Shown: one piece after another, positions 47,855 to 56,149 of the stretch
Layout of the letters: each line of letters opens with the position of its first letter
Numbering within the stretch: the first letter of the stretch is position 1
From: Rhizobium mongolense subsp. loessense
Lineage (GTDB): Bacteria > Pseudomonadota > Alphaproteobacteria > Rhizobiales > Rhizobiaceae
DNA: 64,000 bases
Direction: 5' to 3'
Assembly (NCBI RefSeq): GCF_900099775.1
Contig: NZ_FMTM01000001.1
Span: 186,001 to 250,000 of the forward strand
The notes under the pieces: generated by a model
What the model was told of the DNA's origin: nothing
The model's input: the letters and a program-made list of their open reading frames with translations, nothing else
Databases searched by the model: none
Position numbers and translations under genes: made by a program

Positions 47855-48616
47855 TCAGAAGAAGCTAAGCTGGCCGTCGTCAGCTTTCTTGCCGGGCGGT
47901 TTCGGCAGCGTCTCGATCACCAAGGGCGTCTGCAGGTCGGCTCCCATGTTAGTGACCTTGTTGACCTTGTCTGCGACGGGGATCGCTTCGAAGAAATCCT
48001 CGTCCGCCGGCTGCATCAGAGCGGCGACATCGCGTGGTTCCTGCGTCTTGCAGTCGAGCCAGCGGGCGAAATCCTCCGGCTTGATGACGACCGGCATGCG
48101 GTCATGGATCGTTGCGATGGAAGCGTTGGCCGCCGTGGTCAGGATCGCGCCCGTATCGACTTCCGAGCCGTCGGCCGACGACCAGGTCTCCATCAGGCCG
48201 GCGAAGGCAACCACACCGCCGCGGCGGGGCCTGATCCAGTAAGGCTGGGATTTTTTGCCGCTTTCTTTCGAGGGACGATGCCATTCATAAAAGCCGGAAG
48301 CCGGGACGAGGACACGGCGATGGCGCATCGCGGCGCGGAAGGATGGTTTGCCGATTGCGGTTTCGGCCCTCGCATTGATGAGCAGCGGAAATTCCTTCGG
48401 ATCCTTGACCCAGGACGGCGTGAACCCCCAACGGACCAGCACGGCGCGGCGATCCGGAAGATTGCTGCCACGCTCATGCGCGTCGCCGGACACGACGACG
48501 AGGATCGGCTGCGTCGGCGCAATATTGTAGCGCGCGGGAAAGTCCCCGAGCTCCAGCAGCCCAAGTATTTCCTTCAATTCCTCCGGGGTCAGCGTCAATG
48601 CATAGCGTCCGCACAT
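47855..48616 (-). CDS. SOS response-associated peptidase (YedK/HMCES family)
   Basis: A 253-residue SRAP-domain protein. The catalytic Cys2 follows the initiator Met (MCGRYALTLTPEEL), and the conserved asparagine (INARAET), glutamate (ASGFYEW) and histidine (IHDRMPVV) are present. Family members covalently cap abasic sites in single-stranded DNA. The frame runs open upstream, but the true start must be this ATG since Cys2 is needed at the N terminus. ynfA lies upstream on the same strand. Confidence 0.93.
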   Translation of the reverse strand: MCGRYALTLTPEELKEILGLLELGDFPARYNIAPTQPILVVVSGDAHERGSNLPDRRAVLVRWGFTPSWVKDPKEFPLLINARAETAIGKPSFRAAMRHRRVLVPASGFYEWHRPSKESGKKSQPYWIRPRRGGVVAFAGLMETWSSADGSEVDTGAILTTAANASIATIHDRMPVVIKPEDFARWLDCKTQEPRDVAALMQPADEDFFEAIPVADKVNKVTNMGADLQTPLVIETLPKPPGKKADDGQLSFF

Positions 48617-48660
48617 GGCGTTGTCTTTGCACCCTGTTTCGCAACGGTCAAGGCGCAACC

Positions 48661-48981
48661 CTAGCTGCGCGGCCCGAAGAGAATGATCGCCGTTCCGGCA
48701 AGGCAGACGGCCGCCCCGCCGATATCCCAGCGGTCCGGAACACGATTTTCCGCAAGCCACAACCAGACAAGCGATGCGACGATATAAATGCCTCCATAGG
48801 CCGCAAAGGTACGCCCGGCCGCCACACTCGGCACCAGCGTCAGAAGCCAGGCGAAGAGGGCAAGTGAGACGATGCCCGGCGCGAGCCACCCAATCGGCTT
48901 GCCCAGCCTCAGCCAGGCCCAGAAGGCAAAGCAGCCCGCGATTTCGAAGAGTGCTGCAAAAGCGTAGATGAAATAGGTCAG
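48661..48981 (-). CDS. YnfA/UPF0060 small membrane protein with apparent CTG start
   Basis: A 106-residue, four-helix membrane protein of the UPF0060 family. My translation of the minus strand reads (M)[16 protein letters not shown] at the start, [16 protein letters not shown] in the middle and [12 protein letters not shown] near the end. No ATG, GTG or TTG exists between the upstream in-frame TGA and this N terminus; the only plausible initiator is CTG at 48979-48981, with AAGGA five bases upstream. The family has been linked to drug or small-molecule efflux but is not well characterised. Confidence 0.85.
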   Translation of the reverse strand: MTYFIYAFAALFEIAGCFAFWAWLRLGKPIGWLAPGIVSLALFAWLLTLVPSVAAGRTFAAYGGIYIVASLVWLWLAENRVPDRWDIGGAAVCLAGTAIILFGPRS

Positions 48982-49063
48982 GGTGTCCTTCCCTTCGAGT
49001 CGGCGATTGAATATTCAAAACGAGAATACGGAAATCCCCGGCTGAGTGTAGAGACGGCAGGTC

Positions 49064-49480
49064 ATGACTTCCAAACCAAGAGCAGCGTCTTCAGCGATCC
49101 TCGAGCGAGACGGCCGCTTTCTCCTCGTGCTCCGCCGCAACCCGCCGTCTGCGGATATGTATGCCTTCCCCGGCGGCCGGGCGGAGGATGGCGAGACGCC
49201 TGATCAAACGGCACTGCGCGAATTTGAGGAGGAGACCGGCATCCGCGCCTATAGTCCGCAGCTTTTTGCGACCTACGACCTTAAGGCCCATGCCGCCGAC
49301 GGCAGCGTCAGCAGCCACTTTCTCCTTTCGGTCTTCACGGTGGAAGCTGACGGGGAAGCGGTGGCCGAGGCGTCAGACGACGCAGCGGCTCTCGGCTGGT
49401 ACACCGTCGAGGAAATCCGCCGCTTGCCGGTGCCGCAGTCGGTGCTTGAATGTGCCGAACGGCTCTCCGTGCCACAATAA
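49064..49480 (+). CDS. NUDIX hydrolase
   Basis: A 138-residue NUDIX pyrophosphohydrolase. The Nudix box GRAEDGETPDQTALREFEEETGI fits Gx5Ex7REUxEExGU and lies at about residues 38-60. The substrate, a nucleoside diphosphate linked to another group, cannot be told. GGCAGG lies upstream of the start. Confidence 0.9.
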   Translation: MTSKPRAASSAILERDGRFLLVLRRNPPSADMYAFPGGRAEDGETPDQTALREFEEETGIRAYSPQLFATYDLKAHAADGSVSSHFLLSVFTVEADGEAVAEASDDAAALGWYTVEEIRRLPVPQSVLECAERLSVPQ

Positions 49481-49540
49481 CGGCGTGGATAGTCATCAGC
49501 CTGCCTTGTTCCGGTCACGGCGCAGGTATCATCTATCAAT

Positions 49541-49972
49541 ATGATTCCCGTTCAACGCGTTTTTCTGTCTCTTGTTGTCTGCGCCGGTTCGGCAATAGCG
49601 GATGCGGCATGGGCGCAGGACAAGGCTCCGCCGGCGGTTTCCGAAGTCGTGCCGGCAGCGCCCGTTGTCGTGCCTTACGACGACAAGCTTTGGCGGCTGG
49701 CGGAGGTGATCGGCTCGGTCCACTACCTGCGAACGCTTTGCAAGGCGCCAGACAGCGGCGAATGGCGAAGCGACATGCAAAAGCTGCTCGATTCGGAGAC
49801 GAAAGACGAACCACAACGGAAGGAAAAGCTGACGGCAGCGTTCAACCGCGGCTACCGCGCTTTTGCTTCGGTCTACACCGATTGCACTCCATCAGCCATC
49901 GTGGCAGAAGAGCGCTACCGTAACGAAGGTGCAACACTCGCCACAGAAATTACCTCGCGCTTTGGAAATTAG
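49541..49972 (+). CDS. TIGR02301 family periplasmic protein
   Basis: A 143-residue protein with a signal peptide ending near AWAQDK (about residue 27) and a small helical domain. The segments LAEVIGSVHYLRTLC and FNRGYRAFASVYTDCTPSA, with paired cysteines, fit the alphaproteobacterial TIGR02301 family. Function unknown; location probably periplasmic. Confidence 0.8.
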   Translation: MIPVQRVFLSLVVCAGSAIADAAWAQDKAPPAVSEVVPAAPVVVPYDDKLWRLAEVIGSVHYLRTLCKAPDSGEWRSDMQKLLDSETKDEPQRKEKLTAAFNRGYRAFASVYTDCTPSAIVAEERYRNEGATLATEITSRFGN

Positions 49973-50051
49973 GGATAAATTAACCTGTTTTCACTCGCGC
50001 ACGTGTCGTTTTGGGAAAAGGCTGATAGAGTTGTTAACCAGGCAGTAAGGC

Positions 50052-50330
50052 ATGCAATTTGAGGAAGAGATGATGGAACCAAGCCTCAATGACATCGACG
50101 ACATGATCGTCCACGAAAAGATGCAGGCGGCTCTGGAGTACCACAACGAAGCCTGGGCCGACGGTATGGCTGACGGTATCGAGCCAGAGATCATTGCCGA
50201 CACGGCAATCGTTCAAGCGCTGCGCGAAACGATCCGCCGCCATGGCGAAAAGGGTGCAGAGGCGCTGCTTGATTCGTTGCGCGAACGTATGCTGGGTGGC
50301 GAATTTTCTCCGAACCGCACCCTGCAATAA
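50052..50330 (+). CDS. Conserved hypothetical protein, acidic, 92 residues
   Basis: A small acidic protein with no signal peptide or membrane segment, predicted mostly helical. It has the segment WADGMADGIEPEIIADTAIVQA followed by a basic helix RETIRRHGEKGAEALLDSLRERM. Two starts are possible: the ATG at 50052 with AAGG upstream, or ATG at 50070 with GAGGAAGAG. I do not recognise a function. Confidence 0.65.
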   Translation: MQFEEEMMEPSLNDIDDMIVHEKMQAALEYHNEAWADGMADGIEPEIIADTAIVQALRETIRRHGEKGAEALLDSLRERMLGGEFSPNRTLQ

Positions 50331-50342
50331 CAGAGAGTCCTC

Positions 50343-51092
50343 ATGCGTACCGGTAAGGACACCGAACCGCGGCTTCCGATCGCGCCGCTCCTGCTCGCTG
50401 TTTGTCTCAGCGCCGGCATTCTGGCGGCTCCTTCGGCAAATGCTCTTTCTGAACTCCAGAAGATTCCGGCCCAAGCCGATCCGCAGGCGGCCGATCAGAA
50501 AAATTCCGGACAGTCCCAGGCACCGTCTTCAACGTCTCCGGGCGTGCCGATGCCAGATCCCCTCGTCAGCAAGGACAGTAGCCAAGGCAGCGACACGACG
50601 CCCGGCGCGAGTGACGATTCGAAGCCTGTCGAAGTAATCTACGATATCAGCAAGGTGCCGGAACCGGTGCGCCGCATGCGCGAGCAGATCGTAGAAGCCG
50701 CAGCATCCGGCGACCTGGAGCGCTTGCGGCCGCTCTTCGGCACCGGTGCCGAACAGACGCAAGTGTCAGTGGGCGAACCGACGGACGACCCGATCGGCAC
50801 GCTGAAAGACCTATCGGGTGACCCGGACGGCGACGAGATCCTTGCAATCATGCTCGACGTGATCTCGACCGGTTTCGTGCATGTCGGCGCAGGCACGCCG
50901 GAAGAGATGTATGTCTGGCCTTATTTCGCCGAGAAAGATTTGAAGGCTCTGACCCCGCCGGAACGCGTGGAACTGTTGCGCATCGTCACTGCGGGCGACC
51001 TTTCCGACATGCAGGAATTCGGCGGCTACAATTTCTACCGTCTCGGCATTACGCCCGCCGGCAAATGGAAGTTCTTCACGGCCGGCGACTGA
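50343..51092 (+). CDS. Conserved hypothetical exported protein (249 residues)
   Basis: An N-terminal hydrophobic segment (about residues 13-36) acts as signal or anchor. Residues 37-100 are Ser/Pro/Gln/Asp-rich and probably disordered. A compact C-terminal domain (about 105-249) includes YVWPYFAEKDLKALTPPER and ends YNFYRLGITPAGKWKFFTAGD. It follows the 92-residue gene by 12 bases. Probably periplasmic; no function recognised. Confidence 0.72.
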   Translation: MRTGKDTEPRLPIAPLLLAVCLSAGILAAPSANALSELQKIPAQADPQAADQKNSGQSQAPSSTSPGVPMPDPLVSKDSSQGSDTTPGASDDSKPVEVIYDISKVPEPVRRMREQIVEAAASGDLERLRPLFGTGAEQTQVSVGEPTDDPIGTLKDLSGDPDGDEILAIMLDVISTGFVHVGAGTPEEMYVWPYFAEKDLKALTPPERVELLRIVTAGDLSDMQEFGGYNFYRLGITPAGKWKFFTAGD

Positions 51093-51171
51093 GCTTGGCC
51101 TTTCAACCCCGCTTGCAGCCAGCGCATCGAAGACTTACTTCTGAGCGATAACGAACGCGACAGGTTCCACC

Positions 51172-52011
51172 ATGCCAGCCGTCTTTCTGAAGAATCGCGC
51201 GCTTATCCGCGTCAGCGGGGCCGACGCCGAAGCTTTTCTGCACAATCTCATTACCACCGACATCGTCTCGCTTTCGGCAAGCGAAGCGCGGCCGGGCGCG
51301 CTGCTGACGCCGCAGGGCAAGATCCTGTTCGACTTCATGATCTGGCGCGACGGTGCCGATTTCATCATCGAGACGGACGCCGGCCAGCGGGATGCGCTCT
51401 TGAAGCGGCTGGCCATGTACAAGCTGCACGCCGCTGTGACACTTGAACCGGTCGAAGAGCAAGGCGTTACCGTGTCCTGGGACGAAGAGGCCGCGGAAGG
51501 CGTGGCCGACAGTCGCTTTGCGAAGGCCGGGGGGGTGCTTCTCATCCGCCGTGGCAATCATGGCACGGCGGATCCCATGCTTTATGATGCCCTGCGCGCC
51601 GCGCATGGCATTGCGATTTCCGGTGCGGATTTCGCCCTCCAGGATGCGTTTCCGCATGACGTGCTGCTGGACCTGAACGGTGGTCTTTCCTTCAGGAAGG
51701 GATGCTATGTCGGTCAGGAGGTGGTATCCCGCATGCAACATCGCGGCACCGCGCGCCGGCGTGTCGTATCAGTCAGCGCCGATGCCGATCTGCCCGCGAC
51801 GGGGACCGAGATCACCGCCGCCGGAAAGCCGGTCGGCGCTTTGGGCACCGTCGTCGGCAGCAATGGGCTTGCGATCGTTCGCATCGATCGCGTCGGCGAA
51901 GCCATCGCAAGCGGCATTCCGCTGCTGGCGGGAGAGACGACCGTTTCGCTAAGACTGCCGCCTTGGTCCGGCCTCAACTTCCCTGCGAGCGCCGACGAGG
52001 CGAGCGCGTGA
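51172..52011 (+). CDS. ygfZ: YgfZ/GcvT folate-binding protein
   Basis: A tetrahydrofolate-binding YgfZ-family protein of 279 residues that supports Fe-S cluster enzyme maturation, including MiaB in E. coli. The hallmark KGCYVGQEVVSRM (about residue 178) with the conserved Cys is intact. The TGA stop overlaps the GTG start of the downstream HD gene. Confidence 0.9.
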   Translation: MPAVFLKNRALIRVSGADAEAFLHNLITTDIVSLSASEARPGALLTPQGKILFDFMIWRDGADFIIETDAGQRDALLKRLAMYKLHAAVTLEPVEEQGVTVSWDEEAAEGVADSRFAKAGGVLLIRRGNHGTADPMLYDALRAAHGIAISGADFALQDAFPHDVLLDLNGGLSFRKGCYVGQEVVSRMQHRGTARRRVVSVSADADLPATGTEITAAGKPVGALGTVVGSNGLAIVRIDRVGEAIASGIPLLAGETTVSLRLPPWSGLNFPASADEASA

Positions 52012-52613
52012 GCAAGGAGCCGCGCGCATGGCAGCGCATGCTGTCTGGCCGACGCCTGGATCTGCTCGACCCCTCGCCGCTCGATGTTGAACTCACCGAT
52101 ATCGCCCACGGGCTCGCACGTGTGGCGCGTTGGAACGGCCAGACCTGCGGGAACCATGCCTTCTCCGTCGCCCAGCACTGCCTCGTCGTCGAGGACATCT
52201 TCCGGCGGTTCAACGATGCTACGCCGGACGATTGCATGATGGCGCTGCTGCACGATGCCCCGGAATATGTGATCGGCGACATGATCTCGCCGTTCAAGTC
52301 GGTCGTCGGCGGCGGCTATAAGGCAGTGGAGAAGCGTCTCGAGGCGGCGGTTCACTTGCGCTTCGGCCTGCCGCCGCACCCGTCACGGGAACTCAAGGAC
52401 AAGATCAAGAAGGCCGATACGATCGCGGCCTATTTCGAGGCCACCTGCCTGGCCGGCTTCACGCCTGTCGAAGCCCGGAAATTCTTCGGCCAGCCGCGCG
52501 GCATCAGCAAGGACATGCTCTTGATCGAGCCGCTTCCGGCGCTGGAGGCACAGCGGCTCTTCTGCGAGCGCTTCGAGGCGATCGAGACGATGCGCAGGAG
52601 CGCGAAACCATGA
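52008..52613 (+). CDS. HD-domain hydrolase, YfbR-like
   Basis: An HD phosphohydrolase of 201 residues. Metal ligands are in GNHAFSVAQHCL, the HD pair is in ALLHDAPEYV, and the final aspartate is in KKADTIAAYFEA. The pattern is like the YfbR 5'-deoxynucleotidase family. The start is the GTG at 52008, overlapping the ygfZ stop; the stop overlaps the next gene by ATGA. Confidence 0.85.
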   Translation: MSKEPRAWQRMLSGRRLDLLDPSPLDVELTDIAHGLARVARWNGQTCGNHAFSVAQHCLVVEDIFRRFNDATPDDCMMALLHDAPEYVIGDMISPFKSVVGGGYKAVEKRLEAAVHLRFGLPPHPSRELKDKIKKADTIAAYFEATCLAGFTPVEARKFFGQPRGISKDMLLIEPLPALEAQRLFCERFEAIETMRRSAKP

Positions 52614-53140
52614 CGAGGATCGTCGTCTCGCCGCTTTTCCGGATCGCCGAAATGGCGGTTCGCCACGGCGCGCGGGAAATGATCAGCCTGATGGCAAAGG
52701 AACAGGCCTTCCACCGGCCCGGCGTGATTGCCGCCGACCGCCACCTGCTCCTGTACATGAACGACATCGCCTTCAAGGGAACGGGAAATCTGGTCGCACC
52801 TGAGGAGGCGCATGTGCGCCAGCTGATCGATTTTGCCGCCGCCTGGGATCAGCGCTCGCCCCTGCTGATCCATTGCTGGATGGGAGTCTCCCGCTCTCCC
52901 GCCGCAGCCCTGATCGCCGCGCTTTCGCTTGCGCCGGACCAGGACGAGATGGCGCTGGCAAAGCGCCTGCGCAGCGCCTCGCCCTATGCGACGCCCAATG
53001 CCCGCATCGTCGAGATCGGCGATGTGCTGCTCCAAAGAAAGGGCCGTCTGGTGGATGCCGTCCGCGCCATCGGACGCGGTGCTGATGCCGATGGAAATGC
53101 GCCTTTCGTGCTCTCGGTGACGACAGAATTTAGCGGTTGA
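52610..53140 (+). CDS. Tyrosine phosphatase-like protein
   Basis: A 176-residue protein with the cysteine-based phosphatase signature HCWMGVSRS (HCx5R, about residues 87-95), preceded by a DSP-like fold. The N-terminal part has MTRIVVSPLFRIAEMA. Bacterial relatives are annotated as protein tyrosine phosphatases; the substrate is unknown. It overlaps the HD gene at its start. Confidence 0.82.
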   Translation: MTRIVVSPLFRIAEMAVRHGAREMISLMAKEQAFHRPGVIAADRHLLLYMNDIAFKGTGNLVAPEEAHVRQLIDFAAAWDQRSPLLIHCWMGVSRSPAAALIAALSLAPDQDEMALAKRLRSASPYATPNARIVEIGDVLLQRKGRLVDAVRAIGRGADADGNAPFVLSVTTEFSG

Positions 53141-53172
53141 CGGTTCTGCCGTCTGCCCCATCTAGCTTTGGC

Positions 53173-54075
53173 ATGGAGCAGGCAACGGACGTCATCGCGG
53201 CAACCCGCACCGCGCTCAACGAGGCAAGCGCGCTTGCCGTGCAATACTCTTTCTCGATCCTCGGAGCGATTATCCTTCTGATCGCCGGCTGGGTCATGGC
53301 GAGCTTCGTGAGCCGTTGGGCGTATGAAGGCATGTCGCGGGTGCGTGGCATCGACGAAACGCTGGCGCGTTTCTTCACGAATGTCTTGCGCTATGCTCTG
53401 CTGATCCTCGTTTTTGTCACGGTTCTTGCCCGATTCGGCGTTCAGACTGCGTCGATCATCGCTGCTCTTGGCGCTGCGGGCCTGGCGATTGGCCTGGCGT
53501 TGCAGGGAACGCTGCAGAATATCGCGGCGGGTATCATGCTGCTCATCCTACGCCCCTTCCGGGTCGGGGAATATATCGAGACGAGCAGCGTCTCGGGCAC
53601 CGTTCGCGAGATCGGTCTCTTCGCCACGGAGTTCAAGACATTTGACGGGCTCTATCGGCTCGCTCCGAATTCGATCCTCTGGAACACGCCGATCACCAAC
53701 TACAGCCGGGAACCGACGCGCCAGAACGAGTTGAAGATAAACCTCGCCTATGAAGACGATGCCGATGCCGCCATGGAGCGATTGCTCGGCTTTGCCAAGG
53801 CCGACCCGCGCATCCTGAAAACACCAGCGCCTGCCGTCTTCATCGACAGCATGAGCGGCGCAACGATCGGTCTCACGCTGCGCTATTGGGCCAGGACCGG
53901 GGACTGGTGGGGCGTGAGCCGCGACATGATCAAGCGTGCCAAGCTCGCCATCGATCAGGCCGGGCATCTCATTCCCCTATACGGCGCCGAAATACAGTCC
54001 GGGCCGGCAGCGGTCGCCGATGCCGAAATGATAGCCGAAGAGCCTGCAACGCCAGAACGAAAAGCTCGCCGGTAG
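53173..54075 (+). CDS. mscS: Small-conductance mechanosensitive channel family protein
   Basis: An MscS-family channel of 300 residues with three transmembrane helices. The pore-lining region GAAGLAIGLALQGTLQNIAAG and the beta domain start RPFRVGEYIE are typical. It relieves turgor on osmotic downshock. I prefer the ATG at 53173; a TTG at 53137 overlapping the phosphatase stop would add 12 residues and would be consistent with coupling. Confidence 0.9.
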   Translation: MEQATDVIAATRTALNEASALAVQYSFSILGAIILLIAGWVMASFVSRWAYEGMSRVRGIDETLARFFTNVLRYALLILVFVTVLARFGVQTASIIAALGAAGLAIGLALQGTLQNIAAGIMLLILRPFRVGEYIETSSVSGTVREIGLFATEFKTFDGLYRLAPNSILWNTPITNYSREPTRQNELKINLAYEDDADAAMERLLGFAKADPRILKTPAPAVFIDSMSGATIGLTLRYWARTGDWWGVSRDMIKRAKLAIDQAGHLIPLYGAEIQSGPAAVADAEMIAEEPATPERKARR

Positions 54076-54141
54076 GCAACCGGCACTCCGGCACGGAACG
54101 TTTTGACTCTCCATCGGTTACCCTCCCAAGGAGATTGACCG

Positions 54142-54717
54142 ATGCGGCTACCGAACTACCGCGATACGTTTCTGCAGTGCCTGCTGACCCTGAAGGACCT
54201 TATGGGGCCGTCGGAGGAATATATTCGGTTTCGCTGGCAGGCGATCTATCTGACGCGCGGGCGCTTCTCCTATTTCTTCCGAGGCACGCTCGACGGTCAG
54301 CTCAGCGGCTTTTCCGGTCAGCAGATCGATCTGACAAACGGCGAAATCACCATCATTCCTGCCCGCTCCGCCGCTCTTTACGGGGCGACCTTCGGGCTTA
54401 ACGAGGCGATTACGGCCTATAGTGGGCCGGCAAAGTCGGTCATCGACGTCGCGCATGCCTTCAACGAGGCAAGCGATATGAGCTATCATCCGGAATTCTT
54501 CTATGTCCGGATGGACCTGCTTCACAGCGCCAATGACAGCCGGATGGGCTTTACGCTCGATCCGCGCCTCAGGGAAAATACCAATCTCATCTTTGTCGGC
54601 ATTGAAGATCAGGCGACGGCGGATTTGCTGGAGGAAAGCGATATCGCCCGATGGGTCGCGCAGGAAAAGCCGATGGCTTCGACGGACTGGTACGCCGAGC
54701 GCTTCTACTACAGTTGA
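54142..54717 (+). CDS. Conserved hypothetical protein (191 residues)
   Basis: A 191-residue protein with no signal peptide or clear membrane segment. AAGGAG precedes the ATG. Sequence stretches such as YIRFRWQAIYLTRGRFSYFFRG and YAERFYYS are rich in aromatics, and the fold may be mixed alpha/beta. I do not recognise a family. It lies between mscS and the convergent sodC, with no further context. Confidence 0.7.
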   Translation: MRLPNYRDTFLQCLLTLKDLMGPSEEYIRFRWQAIYLTRGRFSYFFRGTLDGQLSGFSGQQIDLTNGEITIIPARSAALYGATFGLNEAITAYSGPAKSVIDVAHAFNEASDMSYHPEFFYVRMDLLHSANDSRMGFTLDPRLRENTNLIFVGIEDQATADLLEESDIARWVAQEKPMASTDWYAERFYYS

Positions 54718-54738
54718 GAAGACGGCGCGCCTGACCCT

Positions 54739-55254
54739 TCATTCGATAACGCCGCAAGCGAGCCTTGCACCTGCATCACCCGCCGGCTGACTGCGATAGT
54801 CATCCGAATTTGCGTGAATCATCAACGCGCGGCCGCGAACGCCGTCCTCCTTGCCGTCAAGCGTGGCCATGCTGTTGAAGACCTGGGCGCGCAGGACGCC
54901 GTGTTGGTCGACAAATTGGTTCGGCATATCGCCGGCATGCGGACCCTTGGCTGTCAGGATGCCGTGCTCGGCCTCCGTCGGATTGAAATGCTTGCCTGCC
55001 GATTCATGATGGGTGGCCGGGTCGCATTTGCCGACTTCGTGGATATGGAACCCCACCCATCGGTTTGACGGAAGCCCGGAGACCTCGAGCTCGATCAATA
55101 CGCCGCCGCTGGCCGCAGCCGTCAGCGTCGCACGGCCGTTCTCCTTGCCGTCCTCGCCGACAAAATTTGCAACCGCTGTCTGCTTATCCTGCGCAAATGC
55201 CATCGAAGCCGTTGCGGCAACGGCGAGTGCTGCGATTGTGACTATCCTTGCCAT
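54739..55254 (-). CDS. sodC: Superoxide dismutase [Cu-Zn]
   Basis: A periplasmic Cu,Zn superoxide dismutase, 171 residues with a signal peptide ending near AFAQ. The copper and zinc histidines are in GFHIHEVGKC, ATHHESAGKHFNP and LMIHANSDDY; two cysteines (GKCDP and LACGV) can form the conserved disulfide. Protects against extracytoplasmic superoxide. GGAAGGA precedes the ATG at 55254. Confidence 0.93.
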   Translation of the reverse strand: MARIVTIAALAVAATASMAFAQDKQTAVANFVGEDGKENGRATLTAAASGGVLIELEVSGLPSNRWVGFHIHEVGKCDPATHHESAGKHFNPTEAEHGILTAKGPHAGDMPNQFVDQHGVLRAQVFNSMATLDGKEDGVRGRALMIHANSDDYRSQPAGDAGARLACGVIE

Positions 55255-55334
55255 CCGGATTCCTTCCATTTTTGAGAGCTTATTGTTCCCAACGCCTCAT
55301 CCGGGAAGGTGTTCCTGCTGCAGATCAGGCAAAA

Positions 55335-55361
55335 GAAAAGCCGGCCATTCGAGGCCGGCTT
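55335..55361 (-). terminator. Intrinsic terminator for the EF-hand gene
   Basis: A 9-bp perfect stem (AAGCCGGCC and its complement) with a 6-base loop and a T-rich 3' side when read on the minus strand, 22 bases beyond the EF-hand stop. Confidence 0.75.
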
Positions 55362-55383
55362 CAGCGCTTGCTGCAAGTCAAGC

Positions 55384-55713
55384 TCAGGACGCGATACCGA
55401 GATCGTACTGGCCGTATGTATTGCGATAGAGCTCGGAGGCATAGTCGCTCTCGACTGCCGTATCCTGGGAATTCGACGCAACGCTCGCAGCGCCGCTATC
55501 GCCAAGTTCGATCATCAGCGCGAGAACATTGTCGCCAGCGGTGGAGCGGGGCTGGCGTCCCGGATCGTCTTCACTGAACCGCTTGAGAATGCCGGGCTTT
55601 TCATCAGCTGCACGCTCCCCGCGGCTCAATACGCCGTCACCATTCGCGTCCAGCCGCGAAAGGGTCGCCAAATAGGCATAAGACGTTTCTGAAACAGATG
55701 AAACATGAGTCAT
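55384..55713 (-). CDS. Small EF-hand-containing protein (109 residues)
   Basis: A 109-residue protein with one canonical calcium-binding loop, DANGDGVLSRGE (about residues 22-33), with acidic or polar residues at positions 1, 3, 5, 9 and 12. The rest is acidic and Ser/Ala-rich. No signal peptide is visible. GGAGG lies before the ATG. A similar EF-hand loop occurs in many small rhizobial proteins, but the function is not known. Confidence 0.78.
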   Translation of the reverse strand: MTHVSSVSETSYAYLATLSRLDANGDGVLSRGERAADEKPGILKRFSEDDPGRQPRSTAGDNVLALMIELGDSGAASVASNSQDTAVESDYASELYRNTYGQYDLGIAS

Positions 55714-56149
55714 ACAAACCTCCGTTCACCGCCTTTTTTCCGGTGATGTCTGTACGCAATACGATGGGGGAAAATCAAAACTGACTCGGTGGATAGACTG
55801 ATTTGCGAGTCGGGTCAATAAGCTGTTAACTTCTCATTAATCAAGGTTGACAAAGCTTTTACACGAAGCTTACCGCCTTGCATCCTACGCGTGCACGTGG
55901 CATAGCTGGAAATATACGGTTTCTTATATACTTCGCAGGCAACCGATTGTTAATTCGGCCAACAGATAATGATTGCAACGGGTTGCCGCAGCAGAACCGG
56001 TCGTTTCCGGTATTGTTTAAATCGAATATTTCAAAGATTTTCAGAAAGGCCTTTGCATGCCCGGTGCGAAGCGCGGCGTTTCCTGCTCGGATTTGAGCTA
56101 TGGGATCGGCGTTGATTCGCAGCGACCTGCATGCAGGATAATTGCCCTC
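55714..56149. other. Intergenic region between the EF-hand and GGDEF-EAL genes
   Basis: About 436 bases, less GC-rich than the flanks. It holds a GACTCG/CGAGTC inverted repeat near 55782-55810 and promoter-like AT-rich DNA around 55820-55960. The reverse-strand open frame 55859-56188 lacks any protein-like signature. I see no gene. Confidence 0.5.
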
